Part shown: positions 49,235 to 60,224 of the stretch, in pieces
Numbering within the stretch: the first letter of the stretch is position 1
How the letters are laid out: every line of letters starts with the position of its first letter
NCBI RefSeq assembly: GCF_030463565.1
Contig: NC_134644.1
Location: 129,453,388-129,517,387, forward strand
From: Pelecanus crispus
Lineage: Eukaryota; Chordata; Aves; Pelecaniformes; Pelecanidae
Direction: 5' to 3'
DNA: 64,000 nucleotides
Notes under the pieces: generated by a model
The model's input: only the letters and a program-made list of their open reading frames with translations
Database searches by the model: none
Told to the model about the DNA's origin: nothing
Translations under genes and position numbers: made by a program

Positions 49235-51110
49235 AAAACTAGTGCAACAACTTCGGAAGCAGACTTATCTCAACAGTCTGTATATGTATGCATGTATAAA
49301 GGCTATGCAGCAGATCCTAAACTTATTTTGCTAGCCACTTCCTTTCTAACTTTGCTTTTAGGATAAAAACCATGCTTCCATTTGTGAATCCTATTTCTGC
49401 AGGTGTCGAAACTGATCTAAATTAGCCACGGTTTCTATTTGAACTGATAATTATTTACTGAAACCAAATCTTTTTCTCTCCATTTAAATAATATGATCAG
49501 GCATCATGAGTCTATAATTCACCTAAAATAAATTCTTCTGCTAAAGACCAGGATGCAGTTCTTATCTCAGATGTCCTCTTGTAATGGGAATAGAACGCTT
49601 CATAAAACCAAATGAGGCCTCTGTATGAATTCCTAAATTATGTACAACTCTTATGTCATCATCCCTCCATTTTCTCAGAATGTTCTCTAGAATGCATTAT
49701 GGCTTATGGCCATAGTCTATTTCTTAATTTATAGCCTTGGTGATTTGCGTGAAGGAGATTTCTAACTCAGAATTTGGAGTAACAGGACTGGTTTTGGTCT
49801 TTTGTCAACAATTCAGAGTTATGCAAGCTAAAGGTAGGGTTAACATTTCTGTTGCAGCCAGATCTAGGCCTACAGTTTGCATCTAAACTTTTTGCCACCT
49901 TTCAGCTTTTTCCTCAAGTTTAATCACAGCTGAAAAAAGGTTCCTGAAAGCAGGCAGAAAATGTTAAGAATTCAAGGCAATGTTCAAAACAACATCCTAG
50001 CTTAGTCTTTCTAGCCAATCATTTATTTATTTGGATTGAATCTATGGAATATGTCACCAGAGATGCAGTGTTTTAAATAAATGAATATACTTATGAAAAG
50101 CCTGCTGTTCAGCTAAACTGTCATTCATAGTGATCTTTTATTTTATATACATAAAAGATAAATTAACATATATGTAAAAGTACAGTTCAAGTTGGCAAAA
50201 CTTTGTAATTCCATAGATCTTACACAAAAATCACTCTAGAAAAATACAAGGTGTACTTAATTTTTGTAATGTTTATTTTATAGAAGAGACAGGTAAGAAA
50301 AAATATGAAGTCTGAGATTAAAAGATTCTAAATGATGCAGGATCAGCAGGTACATTTTTACTGATATAGTAAAAGTACTGCACATACATTTCAGTGAGAA
50401 TCATGCTTCTTCAGAAAAATAACATCATCACTAGCACTGTTTTGTAAAGCATTTTATAAAGAAAGGAAGCGGTGTTGGATTTTTAAAAATAAAGTTTGAT
50501 CATTTCACTTTTTATAAGCATTTCTCATTCAAATCTATATTCTGTAAAAATACTGGTGAAATTAGACTGTAGATATTTAAATACTCATTCATTGTAGATA
50601 TGATCATAGACATAGTAAAGTTCAATTTTCATATAAGTAATGTCTTGTGTAAATAGGTAAAATTAAAATATTCATCATAAGCACGTAGTTTTGACTAACC
50701 AATTTTCATGACATGTTAAATCCCATTCACAATTACCAGGTTTTGAAGTGACATCATTAGAATAGACATGTATGTAAAGGTGTACAGGGCCACAGGAAAC
50801 AACTGAATTATGGTTGTATAGTGAATAATTTCGAGATCACCTTTATTCAGGGTACAGGTATAAAACTAGTAGCTGATGATGTGATACATAGTAAATATTT
50901 ACTTCTATTCGTGACTAGTCATTTCAAAAAAGGACACAATCTGTTTTCCCTAGGTTTTTAGAATGCTGTTCCTCATACTTCCTCTAAGCATATTGATGTT
51001 GAGGTTTATATAGATTTGTTTTATTTGTGAGAAAAAGTTGAGAATCTCTCCAGTGCTAGCTAAAACTGATGCCAAATAATATGGGGAAAGTGGAACACAA
51101 TGCCAAATGT

Positions 51111-51268
51111 TCAAAAAACGGGTAGATGTGGCACTTCGGGACATGGTTTAGTCTAGTCTACCCTTGATTGGCTTAGAGTAGACTTGGTAGTGTGGGTTAA
51201 TGGTTGGACTGGATGATCTTAAAGGTCTTTTCCAACCTAAACGATTCTATGATTCCCTGTTTCTATGA
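51111..51268 (+). mobile_element. CR1 LINE 3' tail fragment, sense to SNTG1
   Basis: A strongly 5'-truncated CR1 in the same orientation as the gene. Diagnostic parts are GTAGATGTGGCACTTCGGGA near 51122, then GGTTGGACTGGATGATCTTA, AAGGTCTTTTCCAACCTAAA and the terminal CGATTCTATGATTC near 51242-51255, with degenerate copies of the 3' octamer to about 51268. Between the two recognisable parts lies roughly 40 bp (about 51150-51195) that differs from what I expect for CR1 and contains AGTCTAC...GTAGACT inverted arms. It lies immediately upstream of the exon 8 acceptor region. Confidence 0.88.
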
Positions 51269-51360
51269 AATATAAAGTCTTTGAAGTCTCTCTATTTCCA
51301 AATCTGCTGAGTACTTATAATGACACCCAAAACTGAGAAGGACCTTTTAATGTTTTTCAG

Positions 51361-51491
51361 GATACATTATCATGTTCCTCATGGCCAGCATCCCCAGGAC
51401 TTAGGTGGGAAAAAAGGTGGTGTGATCTTCGGCTAATCCCACTTCTTCATTCACGGTTTTCCCAGTACCTTCCAGGATCAGATTTGTGCAG
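51361..51491 (+). CDS. SNTG1: SNTG1 visible exon 8: second PH1 half, strands
   Basis: A 131-nt exon, 43 codons plus two bases. It encodes DTLSCSSWPASPGLRWEKRW followed by CDLRLIPLLHSRFSQY and LPGSDLC (about 184-226), plus two bases of an Arg codon. The WEKRWCDLRLIPLLHSRFSQY part is the returning beta-strand block of PH1. The acceptor is TGTTTTTCAG and the donor CAG|GTAAAA is acceptable. Relative to the mammalian protein as I recall it there are a few conservative changes near the exon end. Confidence 0.95.
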
Positions 51492-51949
51492 GTAAAAAAG
51501 TTCAGAAAGTTGAAACTTAACTTCTTGGTTGACAGATACAAGCCATAGGGAGTTGCCTTGTTAGAGGAATGGCATTATTAGTTCCACCACAGCTGTCGGA
51601 GACATGAAACATTGGAGCTTTCATAAAGGTCTGTCTAGGTCCACCTCGGCCCATATTCTGCTCTGACATCAGCCAGGACCAGGTGCGTGGGGAAGATGTG
51701 TGATCTTCCCACTTGCATCTGGTGATCAGCACGTTTCTCAGTTTGAGATTGCATGTAGGTCATCATATTTAATAACTGCTTATGCTCCTGTCCTCAAAAG
51801 CTTCTTTCTAAGCTGCTTTTTTTAATACCTCTGGTTTTTGCAAAGCACTGTGGCATTGAGCTCTTCAATGTAATTATGTTTTTAAAAGGTGCTTCCTTTT
51901 GTTTCTGTTGAATCTCTCACCTGATAACTTCACTGGGTTAAATAATCTT

Positions 51950-52410
51950 GTTGTTCCGGAGCAGCAAGGGCTGGCTGCCCCGTGGGGAAGGTGAGCCCAG
52001 AGCAGAGGGTGGCAGCGGGGCTGGATTAGGCAGTGTCCATGCAGACAAGGGCCCCGTCCAGCTGCCCCCGGTGGAGGAGCAGAGCAGGCCTAGGGGTGGT
52101 CTTCAGATGAGTCCATTATGGTGAAGTGGGGCTTAGGCCAGGCTGGGGAGTAAGCCCATAGATCACGTCCGAATCAGTGGGATACATGTCCAGGCACAAG
52201 CGTGGCTGCACCCAAACTCCGGCCAGGACCAGGGGCAAGGGCCTGAGCTGATACGCAGGTCCTGAGTGAGGGGATGGACAGGCCCCCCTCAAGCTCTTTC
52301 ACAGCAGCCTGATCCCACACCCACAGCCACGCCGCGGCAGAGCTGGCTTCGAGCACAGGCAGCCAGGCACCCAGGAGGGGGAAGGGGGTGGGCTCTGGGC
52401 CCTGACCCTT
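51950..52410. other. GC-rich island of unknown origin
   Basis: About 460 bp at roughly 60% GC by eye, against about one-third GC around it, with a dozen or so CpG sites (for example CCACGCCGCGGCAGAG near 52326). Both edges are abrupt. A 60-codon minus-strand frame (52174-52356) is Ala/Leu/Gly-rich with no domain. Options are a small CpG island with promoter or enhancer activity, an inserted GC-rich repeat or LTR piece, or transferred sequence from a GC-rich chromosome. I cannot decide among them. Confidence 0.55.
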
Positions 52411-52499
52411 GTATCAAGGGAAATGCTAAATAAGCATTCACGATTTACATTTTTATAACTTCAGATGACTGTCTTCTGTTTTCCAATTCGAAGGATCCT

Positions 52500-52965
52500 T
52501 ATGGTTATCTCCTTTTTAGGGAAACCCTTCCATAGCTCTGATTATCCTTGTTATTCTGTCTGTTTCTTTCATAATTCTAATGTATGTCCTATGAGACAAG
52601 GTGGTCAGGACTGCAAGGAGGATCCCTCTTGACTTATATTAAGACATAACGATGTTTTCCATTTTTTAATCCATTCTTATCTAATACTTTGTAATAACAT
52701 TACCTTTTGACTGTCACAGCACTAAGGCGATGGTTTTCAGATAATTATATGTAGTAACTCTTGCATTTCTTTCCTCAATTTTTATAGCTACAGTACGGTT
52801 TTTTGTGGCTTACATATAGCTAAGGTTATTTTTTCCCATATGTATTACTTTGCATTTATTATCATTGAATTTCATTGCTATTTTGTCTCCCAGTCACTGG
52901 GGAGCTGTCCAAAGCTCATAGTCACTTTTAAATTTATTGCATCATATAAACCTACAACTTGTCAT
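52500..52965 (-). mobile_element. Ancient CR1-type LINE fossil (minus strand)
   Basis: Read on the plus strand, the order of phrases matches the antisense of old amniote CR1 elements well known in turtles and crocodilians: CCTTCCATAGCTCTGATTAT then CCTTGTTATTCTGTCTG, GGTGGTCAGGACTGCAAGG, TTTTGACTGTCACAGCAC, CATATGTATTACTTTGCATT and TATTATCATTGAATTTCAT, then GCTATTTTGTCTCCCAGTCA near 52879. This corresponds to the RT C-terminal part and 3' region. It is highly diverged with no intact frame, so it long predates the 26-kb CR1. The match is from memory; the subfamily is not assigned. Confidence 0.75.
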
Positions 52966-53507
52966 TGTTTAATTAAATATTATCCTAGTAAATCAGAAAA
53001 ATCAGAAAGGAAGACAAGAATATTCTGGAATTATTATTGTTTTTTCAAGTGTTACACATTTAAATAGAAAAGAAAGTAGCTACGAAATAAACAAGGCAAA
53101 GTATATAAATAAGATCATACTTGTTGAAGTTTTGAATACCTAGATACTGTGTGGATTAATTTATCATCTGTATAGATAAGAATGAAATTCTAATACTAAA
53201 AAATTCTGTGAGGTCCAGTACGTAAGTCATTAACTGGAGGACAGCTGTCTACAGTTATAGAGCATGTTTCTCCATTACTACTTCTTCTAACACATCAGAA
53301 ACATTAACTCTGAAAATAAGCACAAAGGACTTATCATTTGTGAGGCTGTGAGGCCTTGCTAATTGAAAAAAACTGCCTTTCCCGTGTAGCCTTCATGTCT
53401 GCCAGCTTATATGTGTGAGTCTGGGAAGAATAGTGTATTATGCTATGCCCTGATGGCTCATCAGGCATTAGCAGTTTAAAATTTCCTGTTCCTCTGTTCA
53501 TACACAT

Positions 53508-53845
53508 GTAAAATTAACTAATTAATACAGAAAAGCTTTATTAATATTTCTGGAAAGACTGTTTGGTGAAAGAACCTCCCCCGTATCTTTTCTCTGCTGT
53601 TATGCTCACCTTCCAGTGTTTCGATGGGTCCTACAGTCAACGGATACCATTGGTCCCCAGGGGCGGGTTTATCATCTCCCCCAGAAACTAGGGGAATAGG
53701 AGTGTTCTTCAACCTCAGTTTGGGGGTTGTGTGGGGTGAATTTTATGGTTTCTTATCACTAGCTTGTCTAGTGGGGTGCTTGAGGATTCCAGAGGGCATT
53801 CAGGTTAATCTTGGAGAGCCTATTAATTTAGAATATAACTCTTGA
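53508..53845 (-). other. LTR-like patch, possible solo LTR or unclassified repeat
   Basis: A compositionally distinct stretch, GC-richer between about 53575 and 53740. On the minus strand it ends in AATAAAGCTTTTCTGTATTA (near 53525-53545), a well-formed AATAAA poly-A signal after a CT/GA-rich segment, which resembles an R/U5 region. I could not find matching TG...CA ends with flanking target duplications, nor a recognisable primer-binding site or gag/pol, so this is only a candidate. A 64-codon minus-strand frame and a 73-codon plus-strand frame here are probably incidental. Confidence 0.3.
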
Positions 53846-56037
53846 GTTCCAGAAGGCACAGAACCTGAGATGTGTAGTTGAATAAGAATTCATCTGATCT
53901 TAACTTTTTTGCTCTATTATAAAGTTATCAATCTATTATTTGTACTTTTTAATACAAAACACTTATTTAATACCTTATTTTTTCAGGTTTGTGTGGTAGC
54001 ATGGACTTTGGCTGGTAGACTAATTGAGAAAAATACTATTACAATAATCTAAGGCTAGGGATATCTACCGCCCAGACCACATTCAGAAGTATATTTGTTA
54101 GGTAGCAATGCATCTTATAGTTGGTGCTTATTGATACTTGGGCAAGAACATTCTGGATGAAAGGTTGGGTATGTGCATAGATCAAATACCTAGGAACAGC
54201 AGGAACAGTCTAATGCCCCGGATGCATCAGATTCACTGTGTTTGTAGCATAAGGGAAATTTGTGCATCAGGATTGAATCTGGAACATACTGGGTTTTCTT
54301 TGCTTCTGCAGGTTAGTGTCACTTGGATTCCTACTTTGGTTTACAATAGGCTGAGTAGAAAGAAGGGGAGTCCTGAAAATAATGCTGTTTTTCCTGAAAG
54401 AGCTAATCAATAAATTTGTCTGAGCATCATGCTATGCTCTTTATATAAGGTCTTACTTAGAATTTTATTCTGGAAGAATTTACTATTTATATTTATAGCC
54501 ATTTAAAATAAAGGATGTAGTAAACAAATGCTAGCTACATTACCTGAAGATGCTTTAAATAAATCTTCCTCAAAAACTTTACCTGAATTACTGTGAAAAT
54601 GAGTCATTGAAAGAAGTAGCTCTCAGTTTGTACCTTTGGATTTTAAGGAAAAATCACCAACCATGTGAAAAGGCAAGTAACCTGATAAGTTAGCTGATGG
54701 ATTTAGATAAACCACTGGTCTCTGCATGATCATGTTAGGGTATATAAGCCTTATCCTTCTGTAAGAGCTAGTTCTCATGATGGGTCTTTCAAAACAAAGG
54801 CATGGCTCTAAGTTATTTTTAATGCTTCTCCTAACTGAAGGAAAAGCCTGTACTTGACACGGATGCAACAAAAACCTTTATTGTAGAGGTAGAGATTAGC
54901 GCTACATTCTACACAACTAGAATATAATTTCAAGAGGTAAAAAAAAAAACTTTGCAGAATGAATATCTTTCTTGAGATGTCAGAAACTGTCGTCAGTGAC
55001 AGTTTTACGCTAAAGATAACACACACTTTGCCTGAGCCATTCTCAAATAATCTGAATGATGTACTTAGTTTTAAACCACGAATTGATCATTAACAGATGG
55101 GTTTGTAGCAGAATGGCAGCATTGGTATTCCATGTATGTTTAGTAACTTCTTATTCTGGGATATGGATTAATATTGAGTTTTTTTGGTTCTGAAGCCAGA
55201 GACCTGGGAGCATTTCAAAGGCTGTTAGCCAAGAAGGCTATTTGCTAAAGAAATTAGGTTTGCTATTGCTTTAGCATCTGAAAGTTTTCTCTTGTTCTAT
55301 AATTGCTCAGCACTCAGCTGTAGAAAGTCAGTCTATAATGCTTGACAGATAATTGTGTAGGTGCCCAGATTGGTGCTGGGATAGAGGCACCCAGGTGGCC
55401 ACTGCTTTTGTCATTGGATGTCTCTTGGCATTCCAGTGTATTTTGCTAATGATCCTGTATTCAAAAATGCAGTTGGAGAATTTTGATCAATTTTGAATTC
55501 TCCAGCTTTTCTATCAATAGTTTAGAAGCAGATCAAAATCTTATAACCAAGAGCAACCAACAACGTTCCAGACAGCAATTACTGTATTTAAACAATGTAT
55601 TAGAAAAATGAAACAAAAGTTGTTGAGAAAAATGTACTGTATTCCACTGAATTTCTCAAATTATTGCCTACAGTGTCCAGTGCACACTTTCCTTCTCTGT
55701 GATCTGCAATATTAAAGTATTAACTCTTTGGTATGCATCAGCTATTTCACTTGTTTAGCTTCTGAAGTCACACAGTGTTGGTCAAGGTTCTGTGGAGCTA
55801 GTATATGGAATTTTTTTATAGCTTTATGGAAACTTAATATAGTCTGAGTTGACCTTTTAGCATGATCTTTTTAATATGTCAGGTATTTATAAAACAGGAA
55901 AACCAGCAATTTATCAGTGTTCAGTGGCTGACCTTCATTGTAATTGAAAGAAAAGCATTTCTACAAGTATTGTTAAGATGATATGCTAGAATAGATGAAA
56001 TTTTCTTCTGACCTGATCTGTTATGACATGTCTATAG

Positions 56038-56167
56038 GCAAAATGCGTTCCAAGTAATTGCTGTGGATGGGGTTTGCAGTGGAATAATTCAGTGTCTCTC
56101 TGCTGAAGACTGTATTGACTGGCTACAAGCAATAGCAAGTAATATTTCCAACCTCACAAAGCACAAT
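56038..56167 (+). CDS. SNTG1: SNTG1 visible exon 9: PH1 C-terminal strands and helix
   Basis: A 130-nt exon: one base completing an Arg codon, then 43 codons, QNAFQVIAVDGVCSGIIQCL and SAEDCIDWLQAIASNISNLT then KHN (about 228-270). It holds the last strands of PH1 and its C-terminal helix; the Trp in DWLQAI is the near-invariant PH-domain helix tryptophan. The acceptor is TGTCTATAG and the donor AAT|GTAAGT is strong. It ends in phase 0; the next exon, leading to PH2, was not found before the window end. Confidence 0.96.
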
Positions 56168-59100
56168 GTAAGTATGGATCCATGTAAGCCAGAAGCCCAA
56201 TCATATGTGATTATAACTGTCATAAAAGCCTAATGGGTTCACACACAGAATTATCTGCATATAAACAATGCTTGAGGCTGTCTGAGAGAAGTCAACTCAA
56301 GTTTGTCATGAAATCAGACTTTGTGAGAAATCATTGAATGGGAAAATATTCTCCCCTACAGTCATATAGTTCACTTCATTGCTATCAGAGTTATTCACTT
56401 CTCAGCAATACCAGCTAGCATTAGAAACAAAGACCACACACACAGGAGAAAGCCAGGTGTGATGGGTAAGCACATATAAAAGCAAAAAATTCTGTACTTT
56501 CTTGAGAGGTTGAGAAAGCACATCTATATAAAGACTGGTATAATCAGATCTGAATTAGATATTAGGTCTGTTTAGGTATCCTTTAACACGAGGAGAACGG
56601 CAAAGTGCTTCTGTGATATAGATACAGATGTTTCTTATCAGCAAAGATTAAATGCATTTATGATTCATGCACTGCACTCTTGTGATCTGATCTTGTGGGG
56701 CAGATATCTCTTTTTATTGAAACAAGAATAAATGTTGTACAAAAGTTTTGCCAAACTACTAGTAAGTTGGATTGAAAGGTCTCCTGGACCTGCCTAGGAT
56801 GTATTTTGCGTTTGATAGATGACATGTAGTTTTTCTGTAGAAGTATATGATACCTTTCCTGTTTTTCCTCAAAAAATACAGAACACATAGGTAACTCCAT
56901 TATTGTGAATTGAGTTATAAGAAGGAAGCCCTTGAGGATTTAATTTATGTTTTCTCAGATTTCCTTAAATCTGCTTTAGCCTCCCAAACCTGCCTCTGAA
57001 TCTGCTTTTGTTTCAAATACAGGGAACATATTGAAGGAAGTTGTATTTCTTGGAGATTTATATTCAAGATGCAAAACTATGTTCCATCTGGCAGCAATAC
57101 GTAAAAGTCATTGTATTATAAAAATGTGACAGACATGAATTCATCCACCATCTGCAAGCTTCCACGCAGTACAAGCCAACTTTATGGCTATTTATTCATG
57201 CTTTCAATGCTTTTGCGGTATATAACCTTTCTTGTCTCACTAGGTATCCTGACAAATGAGGGTGCTGATTTTTTCTCTTGCCATCTTTAGTTCAGACTAT
57301 TAATGATTCTTGCTACCTAAAGTACTGTATTTGTTTACTTATAACAATAGATAGATGCACCTAAATTTTATCTGATAATGCTTTATGTAGCTCTGATGAG
57401 ACTATAATTATGGTTGCTTAGTGTAATTTGAATTTTGGTAATGCACTGGTGTTATATGATATATTTTCAGTGTTTTAAAAATTAGTGAAGTTTATAATTC
57501 TACCCTAGTTTCCATAAAATACAGAAACAATGAATCTGATGTTTTCTAAGATAGAAAATAGTAAATTATACAACTATTATGCCAATCTTTGTATTTACTT
57601 TATCCCAAAGACATCCTGTAAAGTAACTGTGAGAGTTAGGGCTTATGACAAGTATCCATGAATCTATTTTTAGAACTGTCCTAATTGTTCATGACCCATA
57701 TGAACTTATGGAAACCAGTGAGACTCTCTTTTCTGTGATATACTTTTCTTTTAAATTGTCAGTTGCCAGAAAGAATTAGTTATTTGACAGCATGTGTGAT
57801 AAGTGAATATAAGAAACATTAGAAAGACAGAAGGGAAAAAACCCAAACTGTTGCTCGGAACAATGATTAGCTGTGATTAGAGGTCCCTATATTTTCTTTT
57901 TTTACAAGATGGTAATTGACATATACATACTGTTGATGTTAGCATTTTTCCTCTGAGAGGCATTTACTCACAGTCATTCTCCCTTACTGTGGTGTCCAGT
58001 ACCAAAGAAACAAAAAGAGTATAGGACTTTATTTGAACTTTTGGACAAATTGACTTATTTTTAGTTTCAATTATCTTCTTACATCTATCTAGGGGTTATG
58101 GAAAATAATTTGTTTCATTTAAATACCATGTAGCTCATAGAAAAGTTAACTTGCATGTTCTTTCTCACATCTACCTTTTGAAAAAGAAAGAAGCAGATGA
58201 AAACAAGGACTATAAAATCTAAATTGTTTCTGAAAGCATTTCCTTTACCAGTGTGTCAAGTTTGGACTTTGTAGATTTGGGTGGGATCTATCTTGCTAAC
58301 TTTGGATGTCTTAAAGCAGAATGGCCGAAGAGTGATCCATATGATTTACTTTTGACATCTATTTTATGATGAGATAAATTCCCTCAGGACATGTCTGTCT
58401 TTCCTTTGACTGATAAGGGACCCTGGGGTGGTGAATTCAGAGTTCGATACCTAAGGAGACATGTATATCCTGTCACTGGTGTCTTTGAGGGGCCAGAGAG
58501 GGTCTCTCTGAATAAATCTGCCAAAGAAATGCCTGGGTATTTTGACAAAAAGCATACCAGTCTCGACCAGAAAATCTGAATTATTTTAGTTTTTCACACA
58601 CAAGCTAGCTGAAAAAAATCATGATGGTTCAAACCCCACAAATGTGTGTAGGAAGAATGTGGCATTTTCTCCCTGTGTTCCCATATGTATCTTACCATTG
58701 TGAAATGTGAGTCCCTGGATCCAAAATCCCATGTTTGAGTCTATAGTTCAATTCAATTTTTATAAGGCTAATGTCAATATCTCTTCTGTCATCATCTAAT
58801 ATGTCCACATCTGACACAAAGGTGGTGTGACTCAATTGCAGAATCATCTTTGTAGCCAGTACCTACCAAAGAACAAGAAGATAACAAAAAGGCAGGCATA
58901 GAAACAAAACTAAACTGTCTTGACATCATCATCTCTGAAAGGCAGTGTTGCTAGCTGAATATACGTAATGGAGGCTGGAAGGTGGTATCTGCAGGCAAAC
59001 ACATTTTGCCTGCAGTGGTTAGACTATCAATTATTGTAGTGTGAGATAAAGCTTGCATTATTATGGAATAAGATAGTTACAGTATTAATGCAGAGATATA

Positions 59101-60183
59101 GAAAATTATATTCTGACTATTACAGAAGATATTAAAAAAAACGAGTATGCTGACTGTTTCATTTCCAATTTTCATCAAAAGACAGAATTTGGTATGCACT
59201 CTTTTTGTTTGTATTCAGTAAATTAGAACTAGTGTCATCCTCCAGTGTTTGTAGAATACTGAGAGTGATACTGCTAATTTTCATTTCTTTAGCTCCCCAG
59301 AAACCATGGAAAGATTACATATGAGATGAAATACATAGCTTTAAAATTACAAAACATGAATTGACTTGTATATTGGTATGCAACCAAAATGCATACTATA
59401 GAAATGCATTGTTGAAAGTGGATTAATATCGCACTATAACTGATGATGTGATGAACCATAAAAACCATTCATTTCTGAAGATGGGTTCCTCTCCAACTTG
59501 AGTTACTTGAGCCTCATCTGTGTGAAAAATTCATCAGTTTTAGCAATAATCTCAAAAACCAGAGGGGTTATATTAAACCCAAACTTCAGTCTAAGCAATC
59601 CTGAAACTGAAGTTCATGTGCTCAGATCTGAATACATTAAATTGAACCTAAACTTGGGAACTCTATCTAATTGATGAGCTAGAAAACGTTTTTACCTCTT
59701 TTTGTTGCCAGTTTGGGTGGCAGGCCAAAGACAATTAGAAAGGGAACAAGCTGCTGCTTCTACCTTTTCTTACTCATGCTCCAAGTAGGAATTTTGAGTT
59801 CTGCTGTTCCAATTCAGGTGTGAACTATTGGTTTTTCCATGAACTTTTTAACTGTATTAATTTCTGTGGTAATTAATACCGATTTCTATACTATACTATC
59901 TATTTTGTTAAAGAATTTTATTATGACAGTATGCAATAGGTCACATAACTTTTAACAAAAACTATGCTCTGGAAGAGTCTAAGAAAATACTCCCAAATCT
60001 TGTGGTGTATAAAGATCCATCTGTCGCCAATACATCCCTAATTGGTGCAATTTTCAAGGGACTCAAAGGCAAAATTTTTACTGGCTTTAGCAGGGATGAG
60101 ATTTTACCAAGGTCTTTTTCAAACTTGGTTCAGTTGAAAATTATGTGAGTGCCACAATATTCTATTCAAGTGCTGCCAAAATT

Positions 60184-60224
60184 AAAAAAAAAAAAAAAAA
60201 AAAAAAGAAAGAAAGAAAAAAAAG
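60184..60224. repeat. Poly-A plus (GAAA)n tract
   Basis: A run of 23 A bases followed by three GAAA units and another A run. It is an A-rich microsatellite and could be a relic of a retroposed tail, but no parent element is recognisable upstream. Confidence 0.9.

Larger units (their letters stand above)
48195..51360 (+). other. SNTG1: SNTG1 intron between exons 7 and 8 (3.2 kb)
   Basis: AT-rich intron from GTAAGA to TGTTTTTCAG. It contains an 18-bp tandem duplication at 48228-48263, a TA repeat at 49218-49234 and a sense-oriented CR1 tail at 51111-51268, ending about 92 bp before exon 8. Confidence 0.85.
51492..56037 (+). other. SNTG1: SNTG1 intron between exons 8 and 9 (4.5 kb)
   Basis: Compositionally the most varied intron: a GC-rich island (about 51950-52410), an ancient CR1 fossil (52500-52965) and an LTR-like patch (about 53508-53845), then ordinary AT-rich sequence to the acceptor TGTCTATAG. 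No coding exon is supported between. Confidence 0.8.
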
